Positions 7,574 through 16,682 are shown, numbered from the stretch's first letter. The stretch is DNA of 64,000 nucleotides from Nitrincola schmidtii (GCF_008973715.1 NZ_WBOL01000001.1:186001-250000), one strand, 5' to 3'. Program-made: numbers and translations. The notes: generated by a model not told the origin, from the sequence alone.

Positions 7574-9658
7574 ATGAGCATTCCCTGGCGTTACTCCGTT
7601 CGTGGCAAGCTGCTCACCCTAATTTTACTGCCGATATTACTCACGTTTGCTGCCCTAATTGGCTTAACCGCATATTGGACAACCACTTATTCAGATCGCC
7701 AACTGTACATGAAAGTAGCATCTGATCTTGCGGTTGCTCGTAGCACACTACAACTCATGCAAGATCGTCAACTAGAGCGATTAGAGCAACTTAGTCAAAC
7801 CCTTAGTATTCACCCTTACCTGATAGAGGGTAGTCTTCAAGACCTGCAACCACTGATCGATGACATCATAGAAAGACAGGGATTAGATTTTTTATACCTG
7901 ATTCCTATTGAACAGCTGATAGCGGAGCAGTCACTAAGGCCAAGCATTAAAAATCGGATAGATGAATTACTTAATGGAGAAAGTATAAACGGCCTATCTG
8001 TTATTGATCAGGCTGAATTAGAGACTATTGATCCGGCATTAAACCAACGTGTTTTAGTCAATGTGTTGGACACTCCCAGAGCCATATCCTCGGACAAATC
8101 ACTCGAAACCCGCGGCATGTTTGTCCGTACCTTGCACCCTATTCACAACCATACAGGTGAATTACTCTACGTCCTAGATGGAGGTTTGTTGCTCAATCAT
8201 AACCTGGAGTTTGTTGATCGAATTCGTGATCTTGTATACGGCCAAGATGCATTACCCGAAAAAGGTATAGGAACGGTTACCCTATTTTTGGATGATGTAC
8301 GCATCACCACAAACGTCCCTGCTGAACATTTAGAACAACCCTCGCGTGACTTTGTCAGAGCCATAGGAACCCGAATCTCTGCAGAAGTACACGAACAAGT
8401 ACTGGTTCATGAGCGCATCTGGATTGATCGTGCATTTGTGGTTAATGATTGGTTTATCAGCGCTTATGAACCTATTTACAGTTTAAACGATCAACTCATC
8501 GGCGTGCTTTATGCCGGTTTCTCCGAAAGTCCTTTTATCAGCATGTATCGTCGTAACTTGGGTGAACTCGGTATTACCCTTGGTTTGATCATGCTAATTT
8601 CTGGCTATTTTGTATGGCGCAGTGCTTATCGTTTGCTTAGTCCGATCAAACGAATACATCGCTCAGTGATGGCTGTCAGAAAAGGTGATGCCGATACTAG
8701 AATTGGTCAGTTAAAAGCAGAGAACGAATTTGCCGACTTGGCACAACAATTTGACTCTATGCTCGATGAGCTTGCGGCAAGGCAAGAAGTCATCCAACAA
8801 GCCGCTGAAAAACTCGAACAAAAAGTCGAGTTACGCACCCACAGTCTAAAACGAAAAACACTCGAACTGGAAAAACACATTGAATTGCTCAATGCCACAC
8901 GCGCCGAGCTTTTTACTAAAGAGAAATTAGCAGTTTTAGGTGAGCTAACGGCAGGTATTGCTCATGAAATCAACAACCCTGCTGCCGTTATCCTAGGTCA
9001 TATCGATCTAATACAATCGGAGTTGGGCGAAAACTCAGTGGTGCAAGATGAAATCGATACTGTCATCGAGCAGGTCTATCGTATTCGAGCCATCATTAAC
9101 AACTTGCTGCAGTACAGCCGTCCAGGGCAAGTCATCGATCAAATGCAACCCTTGGATATCAATACCGTGGTACAAGACACTGTCTCATTAGTTCGTTATG
9201 CTTTGGACAAAAAAGGGATCTCTGTAGAGAGAGATTTTGGTGACTTACCCTCTGCTGAAGGGAATCGGCAACAAGTACAACAAGTGTTGGTGAACCTAAT
9301 GCTAAATGCGGCAAATGCCATGCCCACACAAGGACGTATTTGGCTAACCACACGACCCTGGCAAACCGACGATGGTGAGCTGGGTGTACAAATTCAAGTT
9401 CGTGATGAAGGTGTCGGCATGAGCGAAGAGGTTCGCCAACGTATCTTTGAACCTTTTTATACCACTCGCGAAAATGGCAACGGCTTAGGCTTATCTATCA
9501 GTCGATCCTTAGCAAAGCGCTACGGTGGCGATATTAAAGTCGAATCGACTTTAGGCAAGGGCAGTCAATTTACCATCTATTTGCGCCATAAAGCACGCCT
9601 TAACCAAGAAGATGAAGAAACCATGCGTCAGTTACTTTCGGGTCTTGGCGTTGCTTAA
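7574..9658 (+). CDS. Membrane sensor histidine kinase, partner of the 6190 regulator
   Basis: 694 residues. A first membrane helix (about 12-32) is followed by a periplasmic sensor domain of roughly 300 residues, probably a double-Cache fold. A second helix (about 333-350), a HAMP region, a short coiled coil and a HisKA domain follow. Phosphoacceptor His464 is in GELTAGIAHEINNPAAV. The HATPase motifs are NLMLNAANAM, DEGVGMSEE and GNGLGLSISRSLAKRYGG. The large periplasmic domain suggests a small external ligand, possibly formate or another carboxylate; this is inference. The gene ends convergently with moeA copy 2, with a four-base overlap of the stop codons. Confidence 0.9.
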   Translation: MSIPWRYSVRGKLLTLILLPILLTFAALIGLTAYWTTTYSDRQLYMKVASDLAVARSTLQLMQDRQLERLEQLSQTLSIHPYLIEGSLQDLQPLIDDIIERQGLDFLYLIPIEQLIAEQSLRPSIKNRIDELLNGESINGLSVIDQAELETIDPALNQRVLVNVLDTPRAISSDKSLETRGMFVRTLHPIHNHTGELLYVLDGGLLLNHNLEFVDRIRDLVYGQDALPEKGIGTVTLFLDDVRITTNVPAEHLEQPSRDFVRAIGTRISAEVHEQVLVHERIWIDRAFVVNDWFISAYEPIYSLNDQLIGVLYAGFSESPFISMYRRNLGELGITLGLIMLISGYFVWRSAYRLLSPIKRIHRSVMAVRKGDADTRIGQLKAENEFADLAQQFDSMLDELAARQEVIQQAAEKLEQKVELRTHSLKRKTLELEKHIELLNATRAELFTKEKLAVLGELTAGIAHEINNPAAVILGHIDLIQSELGENSVVQDEIDTVIEQVYRIRAIINNLLQYSRPGQVIDQMQPLDINTVVQDTVSLVRYALDKKGISVERDFGDLPSAEGNRQQVQQVLVNLMLNAANAMPTQGRIWLTTRPWQTDDGELGVQIQVRDEGVGMSEEVRQRIFEPFYTTRENGNGLGLSISRSLAKRYGGDIKVESTLGKGSQFTIYLRHKARLNQEDEETMRQLLSGLGVA

Positions 9659-10845
9659 TAAAACCAAAAATCCAACAAGTCTCCAGCAGATACCTGATGC
9701 TGAGGCGGCATAATCGCTAAGGCATTGGCGTGTACGGTTGAGGACAACACTCCTGAGTTCTGATTGGCATAGGCATGCAACTGCCAGGCCTGATCTTGCC
9801 ATACAGCTTGGACGCGAAGGTATTCTTGGCGGATTTGTGTTTTAGCCGAGAAGTGCACCTTTCCTTGCAATAATGGCTTATCCGATACTTTTTCTCCTGA
9901 CAATTTAATCAGTAAGGGCTGCACAAATACCTGCGCACCAACAAAGGTAGACACGGGATTACCGGGTAACCCCATAAATAAACACGGCCCAATACGACCG
10001 AAGGCTAAAGGCTTACCCGGCTTCATCGCCAAGCGCCATAATGACAACTCACCCAAGGCTTCAACTGCTGGTTTAACATGGTCCTCTTCACCGACGGAGA
10101 CACCGCCAGTGGAAAGAATCACATCGGCAATGGCAGCCGCTGATCGCATCGCTTCCAAAGTCTTTTCATAGCTATCTGGAACTTGTGAAAAACTGACAAC
10201 GTCGGCACCCATTTTTTCAAGATAACCTTGAAGCAAAAAACGATTAGAATTATAAATCTGTCCCGCTTTTAAAGCCGTGCCAGGCATGACCAGTTCATCG
10301 CCCGTTGACAGCAATGCCACTTTAACGCGCCGAAAGACCGATACCTGAGCCACGCCGACACTCGCCAGCAGTCCTAAGTGGCGATAATCTAAACGAGTAC
10401 CTTGATGAACAATGGTTTCACCTTGACGAATATCCTGACCCGCCGGTCGAATGTTTTGACCCAAAGTGAGGTTTTCAGGCACCACCACATCGTCAAACGC
10501 GGTAAAACTCACCGCTTCTTGCATTACGACTAGATCTGCACCGAGCGGTATTTCGCCACCGGTGAAAATACGTGCGCAAGTACCTAATTTTAGCGGCGAA
10601 GCAGGGTGACCGGCGGCAACGCGTTGACTTACGGGTAATGGCGCCAAGCGATCTTGATAGCGCAGCGCATAGCCATCCATTGAACTATTATCCGCCGGAG
10701 GGACATTCACCTGCGAAACAACATCTTCAGCTAAGACACGACCGGCACACTGAAGCAAATCTAACACTTCTGTTTGTTGCGCTTCAGGTGTCATCTCCAG
10801 CAAGGTGCTTAAAGCTTGCTCAACCGGTATCAAGGTATGATTCAT
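9655..10845 (-). CDS. moeA: Molybdopterin molybdenumtransferase MoeA, copy 2
   Basis: 396 residues with all MoeA landmarks: NVPPADNSSMDGYALR, GQDIRQGE, STGDELVMPG, STGGVSVGEEDHVKPA, MKPGKPLAFG and GLPGNPVSTFVG. It belongs to the same family as the gene at 1177-2478 but differs widely in sequence. For example, DNSSMDG replaces RNAAMDG, so it is an old paralogue rather than a recent duplicate. It is cotranscribed with moaB (9-base gap). With two MoeA proteins beside a tungstate transporter, one may favour tungsten over molybdenum; that is only an inference. Confidence 0.92.
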   Translation of the reverse strand: MNHTLIPVEQALSTLLEMTPEAQQTEVLDLLQCAGRVLAEDVVSQVNVPPADNSSMDGYALRYQDRLAPLPVSQRVAAGHPASPLKLGTCARIFTGGEIPLGADLVVMQEAVSFTAFDDVVVPENLTLGQNIRPAGQDIRQGETIVHQGTRLDYRHLGLLASVGVAQVSVFRRVKVALLSTGDELVMPGTALKAGQIYNSNRFLLQGYLEKMGADVVSFSQVPDSYEKTLEAMRSAAAIADVILSTGGVSVGEEDHVKPAVEALGELSLWRLAMKPGKPLAFGRIGPCLFMGLPGNPVSTFVGAQVFVQPLLIKLSGEKVSDKPLLQGKVHFSAKTQIRQEYLRVQAVWQDQAWQLHAYANQNSGVLSSTVHANALAIMPPQHQVSAGDLLDFWFY

Positions 10846-10854
10846 CTCGTAATC

Positions 10855-11373
10855 CTAGCTATGTAGCTGTTTACCCTGCAATAAAATGCCAACAAAGTTA
10901 CAAGGACGATGACGGCTATCCAGTTGTTCTTGCAGAATACTTTTCCATGCGGTTTTACAAGCGCCGGTAGAGCCCGGCAAACAAAAGATTGCGGTTCTGT
11001 TGGCCAAGCCTGCTAAAGCACGAGACTGAACAGTCGATGAACCTATCTCTTGAAAAGAGACCTGCCTAAAGGTTTCACCAAAGCCTTCGATTTCGGTATC
11101 AAATAAAGGACGCAGTGCTTCGGGAGTTGAATCACGACCTGAAAAGCCTGTGCCACCGGTGGTCAAAATCACCTGCACGCTGGGATCGGCAATCCATTGA
11201 CTGACGACTGCACGCATTTTGTAAACATCATCGGGAATAATATCGCGGGCAATCAGTTGATGACCTGATGCTTCTAAAAGTTGCACCAAGGTATCACCCG
11301 AGCGATCTTCGGCAAGTGTTCGAGTATCTGACAAGGTTAATACAGCAATGTTTAATGATACGGCGTCAGACAT
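10855..11373 (-). CDS. moaB: Molybdenum cofactor biosynthesis protein MoaB (molybdopterin adenylyltransferase family)
   Basis: 172 residues, related to MoaB/MogA, which adenylylates molybdopterin before MoeA inserts the metal. Motifs are AVLTLSDTRTLAEDRSGDTL, LTTGGTGFSGRDSTPEAL and IFCLPGSTGACKTAW. The start ATG at 11373 overlaps the TAA of the upstream DUF1244 gene (TAATG), so I reject a 29-codon longer form. The order DUF1244-moaB-moeA is an operon; moaB and moeA act in consecutive steps. Confidence 0.92.
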   Translation of the reverse strand: MSDAVSLNIAVLTLSDTRTLAEDRSGDTLVQLLEASGHQLIARDIIPDDVYKMRAVVSQWIADPSVQVILTTGGTGFSGRDSTPEALRPLFDTEIEGFGETFRQVSFQEIGSSTVQSRALAGLANRTAIFCLPGSTGACKTAWKSILQEQLDSRHRPCNFVGILLQGKQLHS

Positions 11374-11690
11374 TAGGCTTTCCCTTTTTTTGCTTCTTCT
11401 CGCGCTGCAAACGCGGCTAGCTGTTCTGGGGTGGCTGGTTGTTGATACAAGTCTTTCCACTGATCATATGGCATACCGTAAACCTGTTCACGAGCATCAT
11501 CATAACTCAGTGTCTCGCCCTGCTCTTCTGCAGCAGTCATTAACCACTTTGCCAAACAATTTCGACAAAAATCGGCCAAGATCATGAGATCTATGTTTTG
11601 CACATCTTTGTGTTGATCCAGATGCTGGAGTAAACGACGGAAAGCGGCTGCTTCAATGTCGGTCTGTGTCTGTGCATCAAATTGTTTCAT
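11373..11690 (-). CDS. DUF1244 family protein
   Basis: 105 residues, soluble, without signal or membrane helix. The block NIDLMILADFCRNCLAKWL with the Cys-X2-Cys pair is the hallmark of DUF1244, a small proteobacterial family of unknown function. A good AGGAGC ribosome site precedes the ATG. The gene heads the DUF1244-moaB-moeA2 operon. A role in cofactor metabolism is suggested only by position. Confidence 0.85.
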   Translation of the reverse strand: MKQFDAQTQTDIEAAAFRRLLQHLDQHKDVQNIDLMILADFCRNCLAKWLMTAAEEQGETLSYDDAREQVYGMPYDQWKDLYQQPATPEQLAAFAAREEAKKGKA

Positions 11691-11792
11691 CAGTGGAGCT
11701 CCTGATTGAAAGAGTGGGTTATTTTTACTGGGATTATATCGCTAAAAGAATAAGAAAACAGAACCCAACCTTGTATTTAAGGCCTTGCTGTA

Positions 11793-11830
11793 CAAAAAGA
11801 AACAGCCATGTCGGGTGAGGAACATGGCTG
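11793..11830 (-). terminator. Rho-independent terminator of the fdh operon
   Basis: A perfect 8-bp stem CAGCCATG/CATGGCTG with a 12-base loop is followed on the minus strand by TTTCTTTTTG. It sits 42 bases after the fdhC stop and before the DUF1244-moaB-moeA operon. Confidence 0.85.
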
Positions 11831-11871
11831 CTAGAGTATATAGAGTACTTACGCAAAATCTGTGGTGCAGA

Positions 11872-12861
11872 TCAGCTCTTAGTTTTATTTTTTACCGCGT
11901 CATACCAAAGATCATGGTGCTGTTTCGCCCAGGATTCATCAACATAACCGGTTTTCATCCCTTCAAATGCGCCTTCAGTTCCAAGCGTACCAATATAGAT
12001 ATGCCCGAAAGCAGCCGCCATCAGTAGCAGAGAAGAGCCGGCATGAATAATCAAGAACAATTGCATGGTTTCACGAGTTTGTCCGAAGTTTGGAAAATCA
12101 AGCACTAAACCTGAAATCACAACGGTTAAACCGACAAACACAATCATCCAAAACCACACTTTTTCACCACCGTTCAGGTATCCAGCAGATGGATGCCCCT
12201 TACCCACTAGCCCACCGCCTTTCAGGAACCACTTCAGATCGACCATATTGAAAAAGTTATGCTTTAACCATTTGATAATCATGGCTAAGACACCTAAACC
12301 AAATAAGGGACCTAGGTAGTTATGGATATTCTTTGCGGCGGTCATCCAAGCCGCCCAGACACTGGTCGGAAGAATCGGCATCAAGAACCATTTAGCATAA
12401 AGAATAGACAAGCCGGTAATCGCTAAAATGATAAACAAGCTAGCGACAAACCAATGAATGGTTCTATCCCAGCGTGACCATCGCTCTACTTTTCTGCCGG
12501 TACGAGGATGCTCAAGCTTTACTTTGCCAACCAATAGGTAGAACAACGTAATCGCCAGCAAGCTTCCTCCCAGTGCTATCGCACCACCAGGTGAAATCCA
12601 TTGATTTCGGATCTCACGCCAGCGTTCACCTTCCACCATGATTAGGGTATCTGCACCCGGGCTATTGGACTGAGTTCGTCCACTAACACCTTGCATGGCA
12701 TCTTCCCAAAAGCTAGGTTGAGTACCTGGCATGGATTGAAAGGCTTCTCGACGTGCATCGGCACCCTGCTGCGCTAACACTGTTGCGGGCAGTGCCATCA
12801 GCACCACCAGCAACAGAATCAGCCAGGCTTTTATGTCACGCACTGACTGGTATCTTGCCAT
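11872..12861 (-). CDS. fdhC: Formate dehydrogenase gamma subunit, membrane cytochrome b
   Basis: 329 residues. The gamma subunit anchors the enzyme and passes electrons to the quinone pool through two hemes b. An N-terminal signal-like helix (about 11-30) is followed by a periplasmic segment and then four helices. WDRTIHWFVASLFIILAITG contains a heme-ligand His, and NYLGPLFGLGVLAMIIKWLKH and IIHAGSSLLLMAAAFGHIYIG carry further candidate ligands. It is longer than E. coli FdnI because of the extra N-terminal part, as in Shewanella/epsilonproteobacterial-type FdhC. It starts two bases after the fdhB stop. Confidence 0.9.
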   Translation of the reverse strand: MARYQSVRDIKAWLILLLVVLMALPATVLAQQGADARREAFQSMPGTQPSFWEDAMQGVSGRTQSNSPGADTLIMVEGERWREIRNQWISPGGAIALGGSLLAITLFYLLVGKVKLEHPRTGRKVERWSRWDRTIHWFVASLFIILAITGLSILYAKWFLMPILPTSVWAAWMTAAKNIHNYLGPLFGLGVLAMIIKWLKHNFFNMVDLKWFLKGGGLVGKGHPSAGYLNGGEKVWFWMIVFVGLTVVISGLVLDFPNFGQTRETMQLFLIIHAGSSLLLMAAAFGHIYIGTLGTEGAFEGMKTGYVDESWAKQHHDLWYDAVKNKTKS

Positions 12862-12863
12862 GG

Positions 12864-13508
12864 TTATACACTCTGTGTTGCATCATAGGCTAAATCTGCT
12901 GCGTTCTTGGCCAACTGCTCTGATTCAGCAGCTTCATGCTCGACTGAACTCCAAGCACTATTACGATGGCCACGATACACAACACGCTCACGGAAGATAT
13001 CCGCTACTTCTGCTGCATCACCGGCTAACAGAGCTTTGGTTGAACACATTTCTGCACACAAAGGTAATTTACCTTCACGCAGACGGTTCGCACCATACTT
13101 CTGCTCTTCTAGAACCGGATCTTCCTCAGGACCACCGGCACAGAAGGTACATTTATCCATCTTGCCACGAGCACCAAAAGCGCCTTGTTTCGGGAACTGA
13201 GGTGCACCAAATGGGCAGGCGTACAGGCAGTAACCGCAACCGATACAGGCATCCTTATTGTGAAGAATCAATCCATCTTCAGTTGGGTAGAAGCAATCTG
13301 TTGGGCAAACTGCCATACAGGGTGCATCCGAGCAATGCATACAAGCAACCGAGATAGAGACTTCTTTACCGATTTCACCATCATCAAGTGTCACCACGCG
13401 ACGACGTTGAATACCCCATTCGGTTTCATTAGCATTTTTACATGCCGTAACACAGCCGTTACATTCGATGCAGCGCTCTGAGTCACATAAAAATTTCATA
13501 CGAGCCAT
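12864..13508 (-). CDS. fdhB: Formate dehydrogenase beta subunit, four [4Fe-4S] ferredoxin
   Basis: 214 residues. It moves electrons from FdhA to the cytochrome b. Cysteine motifs are CIECNGCVTACKNAN, CMHCSDAPCMAVCPTDC, CIGCGYCLYACPFGAPQF and CTFCAGG...CAEMC, enough for four cubane clusters. There is no signal peptide; export would be by hitch-hiking on the Tat signal of FdhA. I choose the ATG at 13508, with AGGAGA eight bases upstream, rather than an upstream in-frame start that falls inside a hairpin. It is between fdhA and fdhC. Confidence 0.93.
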   Translation of the reverse strand: MARMKFLCDSERCIECNGCVTACKNANETEWGIQRRRVVTLDDGEIGKEVSISVACMHCSDAPCMAVCPTDCFYPTEDGLILHNKDACIGCGYCLYACPFGAPQFPKQGAFGARGKMDKCTFCAGGPEEDPVLEEQKYGANRLREGKLPLCAEMCSTKALLAGDAAEVADIFRERVVYRGHRNSAWSSVEHEAAESEQLAKNAADLAYDATQSV

Positions 13509-13523
13509 GGATTTTCTCCTCAT

Positions 13524-13549
13524 GGACACTGACCTCCCGGTCAGTGTCC
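13524..13549. other. Intercistronic perfect hairpin between fdhA and fdhB
   Basis: An 11-bp perfect inverted repeat GGACACTGACC/GGTCAGTGTCC has a four-base loop. On the minus strand no T-run follows; instead the fdhB ribosome site and ATG come within 15 bases. It is therefore more likely an mRNA processing or stability element than a terminator. Confidence 0.7.
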
Positions 13550-13568
13550 CGCATTAAGTTCTATGGGT

Positions 13569-16430
13569 TCAGGCCGCTTTCTCGATACGGCAAACTGTAC
13601 ACTTGGTTTCCTGCATGATGGTAACTGGATCGTAACCATAGGTTGTGACCGTATTCACCGACTCACCCAGTACATAAGGATCACTGCCTTCTGGATAACG
13701 ACTACGCAAGTCTTCACCCTGGAACTCACCACCGAAGTGGAAAGGCATAAAGGCAACATCACGATCCACACGATTAGTGACCAGTGCTTTGACGCGAACA
13801 CGTCCACCTTCAGGTCCATAAACCCAAACATCATCACCATCGGCAATACGTAGCGTGTTGGCATTAAATGGATTCATCTCGACAAACATGTCTTGCTGAA
13901 GTTCAGCCAACCAAGGGTTAGAACGAGTTTCATCACCACCGCCTTCATACTCTACCAAGCGACCCGAAGTCAGAATGATCGGGAATTCAGCAGAGGTGTC
14001 TCTATCCTGTATGGACTTATACAGCGTTGGCATACGGTAAAGAGATTCGAAGTCATCCCATGTTGGATATTTTGCCACTAGGTCACGACGTGTGGTGTAC
14101 AGCGGCTCACGATGCTTAGGTATCGCATCAGGGAAAGTCCAGACGATGGTTCGAGCCTTACCGTTACCAAAAGGCGCACAACCATGTTTGATGGCAACAC
14201 GTTGGATACCACCCGAAAGGTCAGTTTTCCAATCTTTACCATCCGCCGCTGCTTTTTCAGCATCGGTGAGATCATCCCACCAACCCAGCTGCTTCAGCAT
14301 ATTGGCGGTAAACTCTGGGTGACCATCACCGATTTCGTTACCTACCGGAGCTGAACCTTCAGCAAGTAAGGTTTCACCATTACGCTCAACACCAAAGTTT
14401 GCACGGAAGCCTAAACCACCATCTTTAACTGGCAAGCTGGTGTCATACAGGACATGTGTACCTGGATGACGCATCTCTGCTGTTCCCCAGCACGGCCAAG
14501 GCAATCCATAGAACTCTCCATGAGCATCGGTTCCCACACCGCGCAAACTGGTGAAGTCGAAGGCGTGCCAGTTTTCTTGATGGTATTTCAGACGCTCAGG
14601 GCTTTGTCCGGTGTAACCGATGGTCCACATACCACGGTTGTATTCACGAACAATATCTTCAATTAAGGGTTCATCACCATTCACTTGAATATTCTTGAAC
14701 ACCTCGTCTGCAATACCGACCTTTTTCGCCAGCAAGTACATGATTTCGTGGTCAGGTTTCGACTCGAAATGCGGCTCGATAACCTTACTACGCCATTGAA
14801 TTGAACGGTTAGATGCGGTGACTGAACCATAGGTCTCAAACTGAGTACAGGCAGGTAACAGATAAACGCCATCGGTACGATCGTTCATCACAGCTGCGAC
14901 GGTTGGATAAGGATCAACAATGACCATCATATCCAGTTTTTTCATCGCTTCGCGCATTTCAGGTCCACGCGTTTGCGAGTTGACGGCGTGGCCCCAATAG
15001 AACATGGCACGAATATTATCGTTCTGCGCCATCTTCTCTTTATCTTCAAGCACACCGTCTATCCAGCGAGAAACGGTGATACCGTTGGTGTGCATGGGTT
15101 TGCCGCCACGGTACTCGGTTTGATCGTAACGATTCACAATCCAATCGTAATCGACCCCCCAAACACCAGCCCAGTGACGCCAAGAACCTTCAGCCAAGCC
15201 GTAGTAGCCAGGTAAAGAATCTGACAATACGCCAAAGTCAGTCGCACCTTGAACGTTATCATGACCACGGAAGATGTTAGCACCACCCCCTGACTTACCG
15301 ATGTTTCCGAGTGCAAGCTCTAGGATACAGTAGGCACGGGTGTTGTTGTTACCGGTGGTATGCTGCGTTCCACCCATACACCATACGATACATCCAGGAC
15401 GATTATCTGATAGCAGTTTCGCTGTATCGTACATGGTTTTTTCATCAACGCCGGTGATATCTTCAACCACCGATGGCGGGAACTGCTTCACCTCTTCACG
15501 AATTTCGTCCATACCGTAAACACGCTGAGCCAGATACTGTCTATCTTCCCAACCGTTTTCAAAGATATGCCACAACAGACCCCAAATATACGCCACATCG
15601 GACCCTGGACGAATGCGAACATACTGCGTCGCATGCGCAGCGGTGCGGGTGTAACGAGGATCCGCTACTACGATTCTGCAATTATTGCGCTCTTTGGCAA
15701 TCATGACGTGCTGCATCGAAACGGGGTGCGCTTCAGCTGCGTTCGAGCCGATAAACAACATGGATTTCGAGTTTTGCATGTCGTTGTAGCTGTTGGTCAT
15801 CGCACCATAACCCCAGGTGTTAGCGACCCCAGCAACGGTGGTTGAGTGACAGATACGTGCCTGATGCTCAACGTTGTTGGTTCCCCAAAGTGAAACCATC
15901 TTACGGAACAGATAAGCCTGCTCGTTATTGAATTTTGCGGAACCTAACCAGAACACAGAATCAGGACCGGATTCAGCACGAATCTGTTCGATTTTGTCCC
16001 CCACTTCACTAATCGCTTGTTCCCAACTTAATCGTTTCCATTGGCCGTTTTCCAGCTTCATAGGATACTTTAAGCGGCGGGTGCTGTGTCCGTGGTAACG
16101 TAAAGCTGCACCCTTAGCACAATGAGCGCCACGGTTGATTGGGTTATCAAATGCTGCTTCTTGGTATGTCCAAACACCGTTTTGAACATGAGCATAGACA
16201 CCGCACCCTACTGAACAGTGGGTACAAATAGTCCGCTTCACCTCAACCGGTGCTGATGACTTAGGCGTGGCGGCTTCAACGGGACGAACCATGCCTTTTC
16301 CTAGCAATCCAGAAGCGGCGATGCCTCCTGCTGCTAGCGTTGTACCTTTTAGAAAGCCTCGACGCGAGACGCCTAATCGGTTTTGAGTGGTTTCCAGTGA
16401 TGAGTCACTGATTTTTTTGTTCAGACGCAT
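13569..16430 (-). CDS. fdhA: Formate dehydrogenase alpha subunit, Tat-exported, Cys-type molybdenum/tungsten enzyme
   Basis: 953 residues. It oxidises formate to CO2 at a bis-MGD metal centre, most likely in the periplasm. The Tat signal SRRGFLK is at residues 22-28. The [4Fe-4S] ligands are Cys69, Cys72, Cys76 and Cys104. The metal-ligand position is Cys194, followed by His195, in RICHSTTVAGVANTWGYG. A normal Cys codon stands where E. coli FdnG has selenocysteine. The C-terminal MGD-binding domain has LTSGRLVEYEGGGDETRSNPW. A strong GGAGATAACG site precedes the ATG. The nearby tungstate transporter suggests that W may be the metal, which the sequence alone cannot settle. Layout and length resemble the Shewanella/Campylobacter-type respiratory enzymes. 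Confidence 0.95.
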   Translation of the reverse strand: MRLNKKISDSSLETTQNRLGVSRRGFLKGTTLAAGGIAASGLLGKGMVRPVEAATPKSSAPVEVKRTICTHCSVGCGVYAHVQNGVWTYQEAAFDNPINRGAHCAKGAALRYHGHSTRRLKYPMKLENGQWKRLSWEQAISEVGDKIEQIRAESGPDSVFWLGSAKFNNEQAYLFRKMVSLWGTNNVEHQARICHSTTVAGVANTWGYGAMTNSYNDMQNSKSMLFIGSNAAEAHPVSMQHVMIAKERNNCRIVVADPRYTRTAAHATQYVRIRPGSDVAYIWGLLWHIFENGWEDRQYLAQRVYGMDEIREEVKQFPPSVVEDITGVDEKTMYDTAKLLSDNRPGCIVWCMGGTQHTTGNNNTRAYCILELALGNIGKSGGGANIFRGHDNVQGATDFGVLSDSLPGYYGLAEGSWRHWAGVWGVDYDWIVNRYDQTEYRGGKPMHTNGITVSRWIDGVLEDKEKMAQNDNIRAMFYWGHAVNSQTRGPEMREAMKKLDMMVIVDPYPTVAAVMNDRTDGVYLLPACTQFETYGSVTASNRSIQWRSKVIEPHFESKPDHEIMYLLAKKVGIADEVFKNIQVNGDEPLIEDIVREYNRGMWTIGYTGQSPERLKYHQENWHAFDFTSLRGVGTDAHGEFYGLPWPCWGTAEMRHPGTHVLYDTSLPVKDGGLGFRANFGVERNGETLLAEGSAPVGNEIGDGHPEFTANMLKQLGWWDDLTDAEKAAADGKDWKTDLSGGIQRVAIKHGCAPFGNGKARTIVWTFPDAIPKHREPLYTTRRDLVAKYPTWDDFESLYRMPTLYKSIQDRDTSAEFPIILTSGRLVEYEGGGDETRSNPWLAELQQDMFVEMNPFNANTLRIADGDDVWVYGPEGGRVRVKALVTNRVDRDVAFMPFHFGGEFQGEDLRSRYPEGSDPYVLGESVNTVTTYGYDPVTIMQETKCTVCRIEKAA

Positions 16431-16469
16431 CGTTATCTCCTCAAATCTCAGAGTATTTGACAGTCCGCA

Positions 16470-16682
16470 TCAGCGACAACTGGCGTAATAAGAACGGATA
16501 TGATCCGTTTCGTGGTAACCTTGTTCAGGCTTCTCTTGCTCAACCGTTAGCGCAGGCGTATCTGCAACTGCAGTTCCAGCCGAAGCGGCAAGACCCACTG
16601 CGGATACGGCAGCGACGCCACGTAGAAATTGTCTACGTGAAGAACTGACCTGCTCTTCATTTTCTTTTGTAGTAGTCATCAT
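16470..16682 (-). CDS. Small Tat-signal protein of formate dehydrogenase clusters
   Basis: 70 residues. A twin-arginine motif SSSRRQFLRG near residue 16 is followed by a hydrophobic stretch rich in Ala/Val. The remaining 35 residues are polar and end in SYYASCR. It matches the family often named formate dehydrogenase region Tat target. Its function is unknown; it may be a small periplasmic partner of FdhA. Two consecutive ATGs at 16682 and 16679 follow GGAGAG; a GTG at 16694 overlapping the chaperone stop is less likely. Confidence 0.88.
   Translation of the reverse strand: MMTTTKENEEQVSSSRRQFLRGVAAVSAVGLAASAGTAVADTPALTVEQEKPEQGYHETDHIRSYYASCR

Noticed and set aside
10572-10970. Plus-strand open frame of 132 codons
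   Set aside because: It is antisense to moeA copy 2 and moaB, with no ribosome site or family match.
12833-13357. Plus-strand open frame of 174 codons
   Set aside because: It lies opposite fdhB and fdhC, which have clear family motifs. Its translation is rich in His/Arg/Leu and lacks any recognisable domain.
13524-13549. Terminator between fdhA and fdhB
   Set aside because: The stem is perfect but no T-run follows on the coding strand, and the fdhB ribosome site comes at once. I list it as a processing or stability hairpin.
15848-15850. Selenocysteine codon in fdhA
   Set aside because: The active-site position (residue 194) is an ordinary Cys codon (TGC/TGT type), and the frame has no internal TGA.
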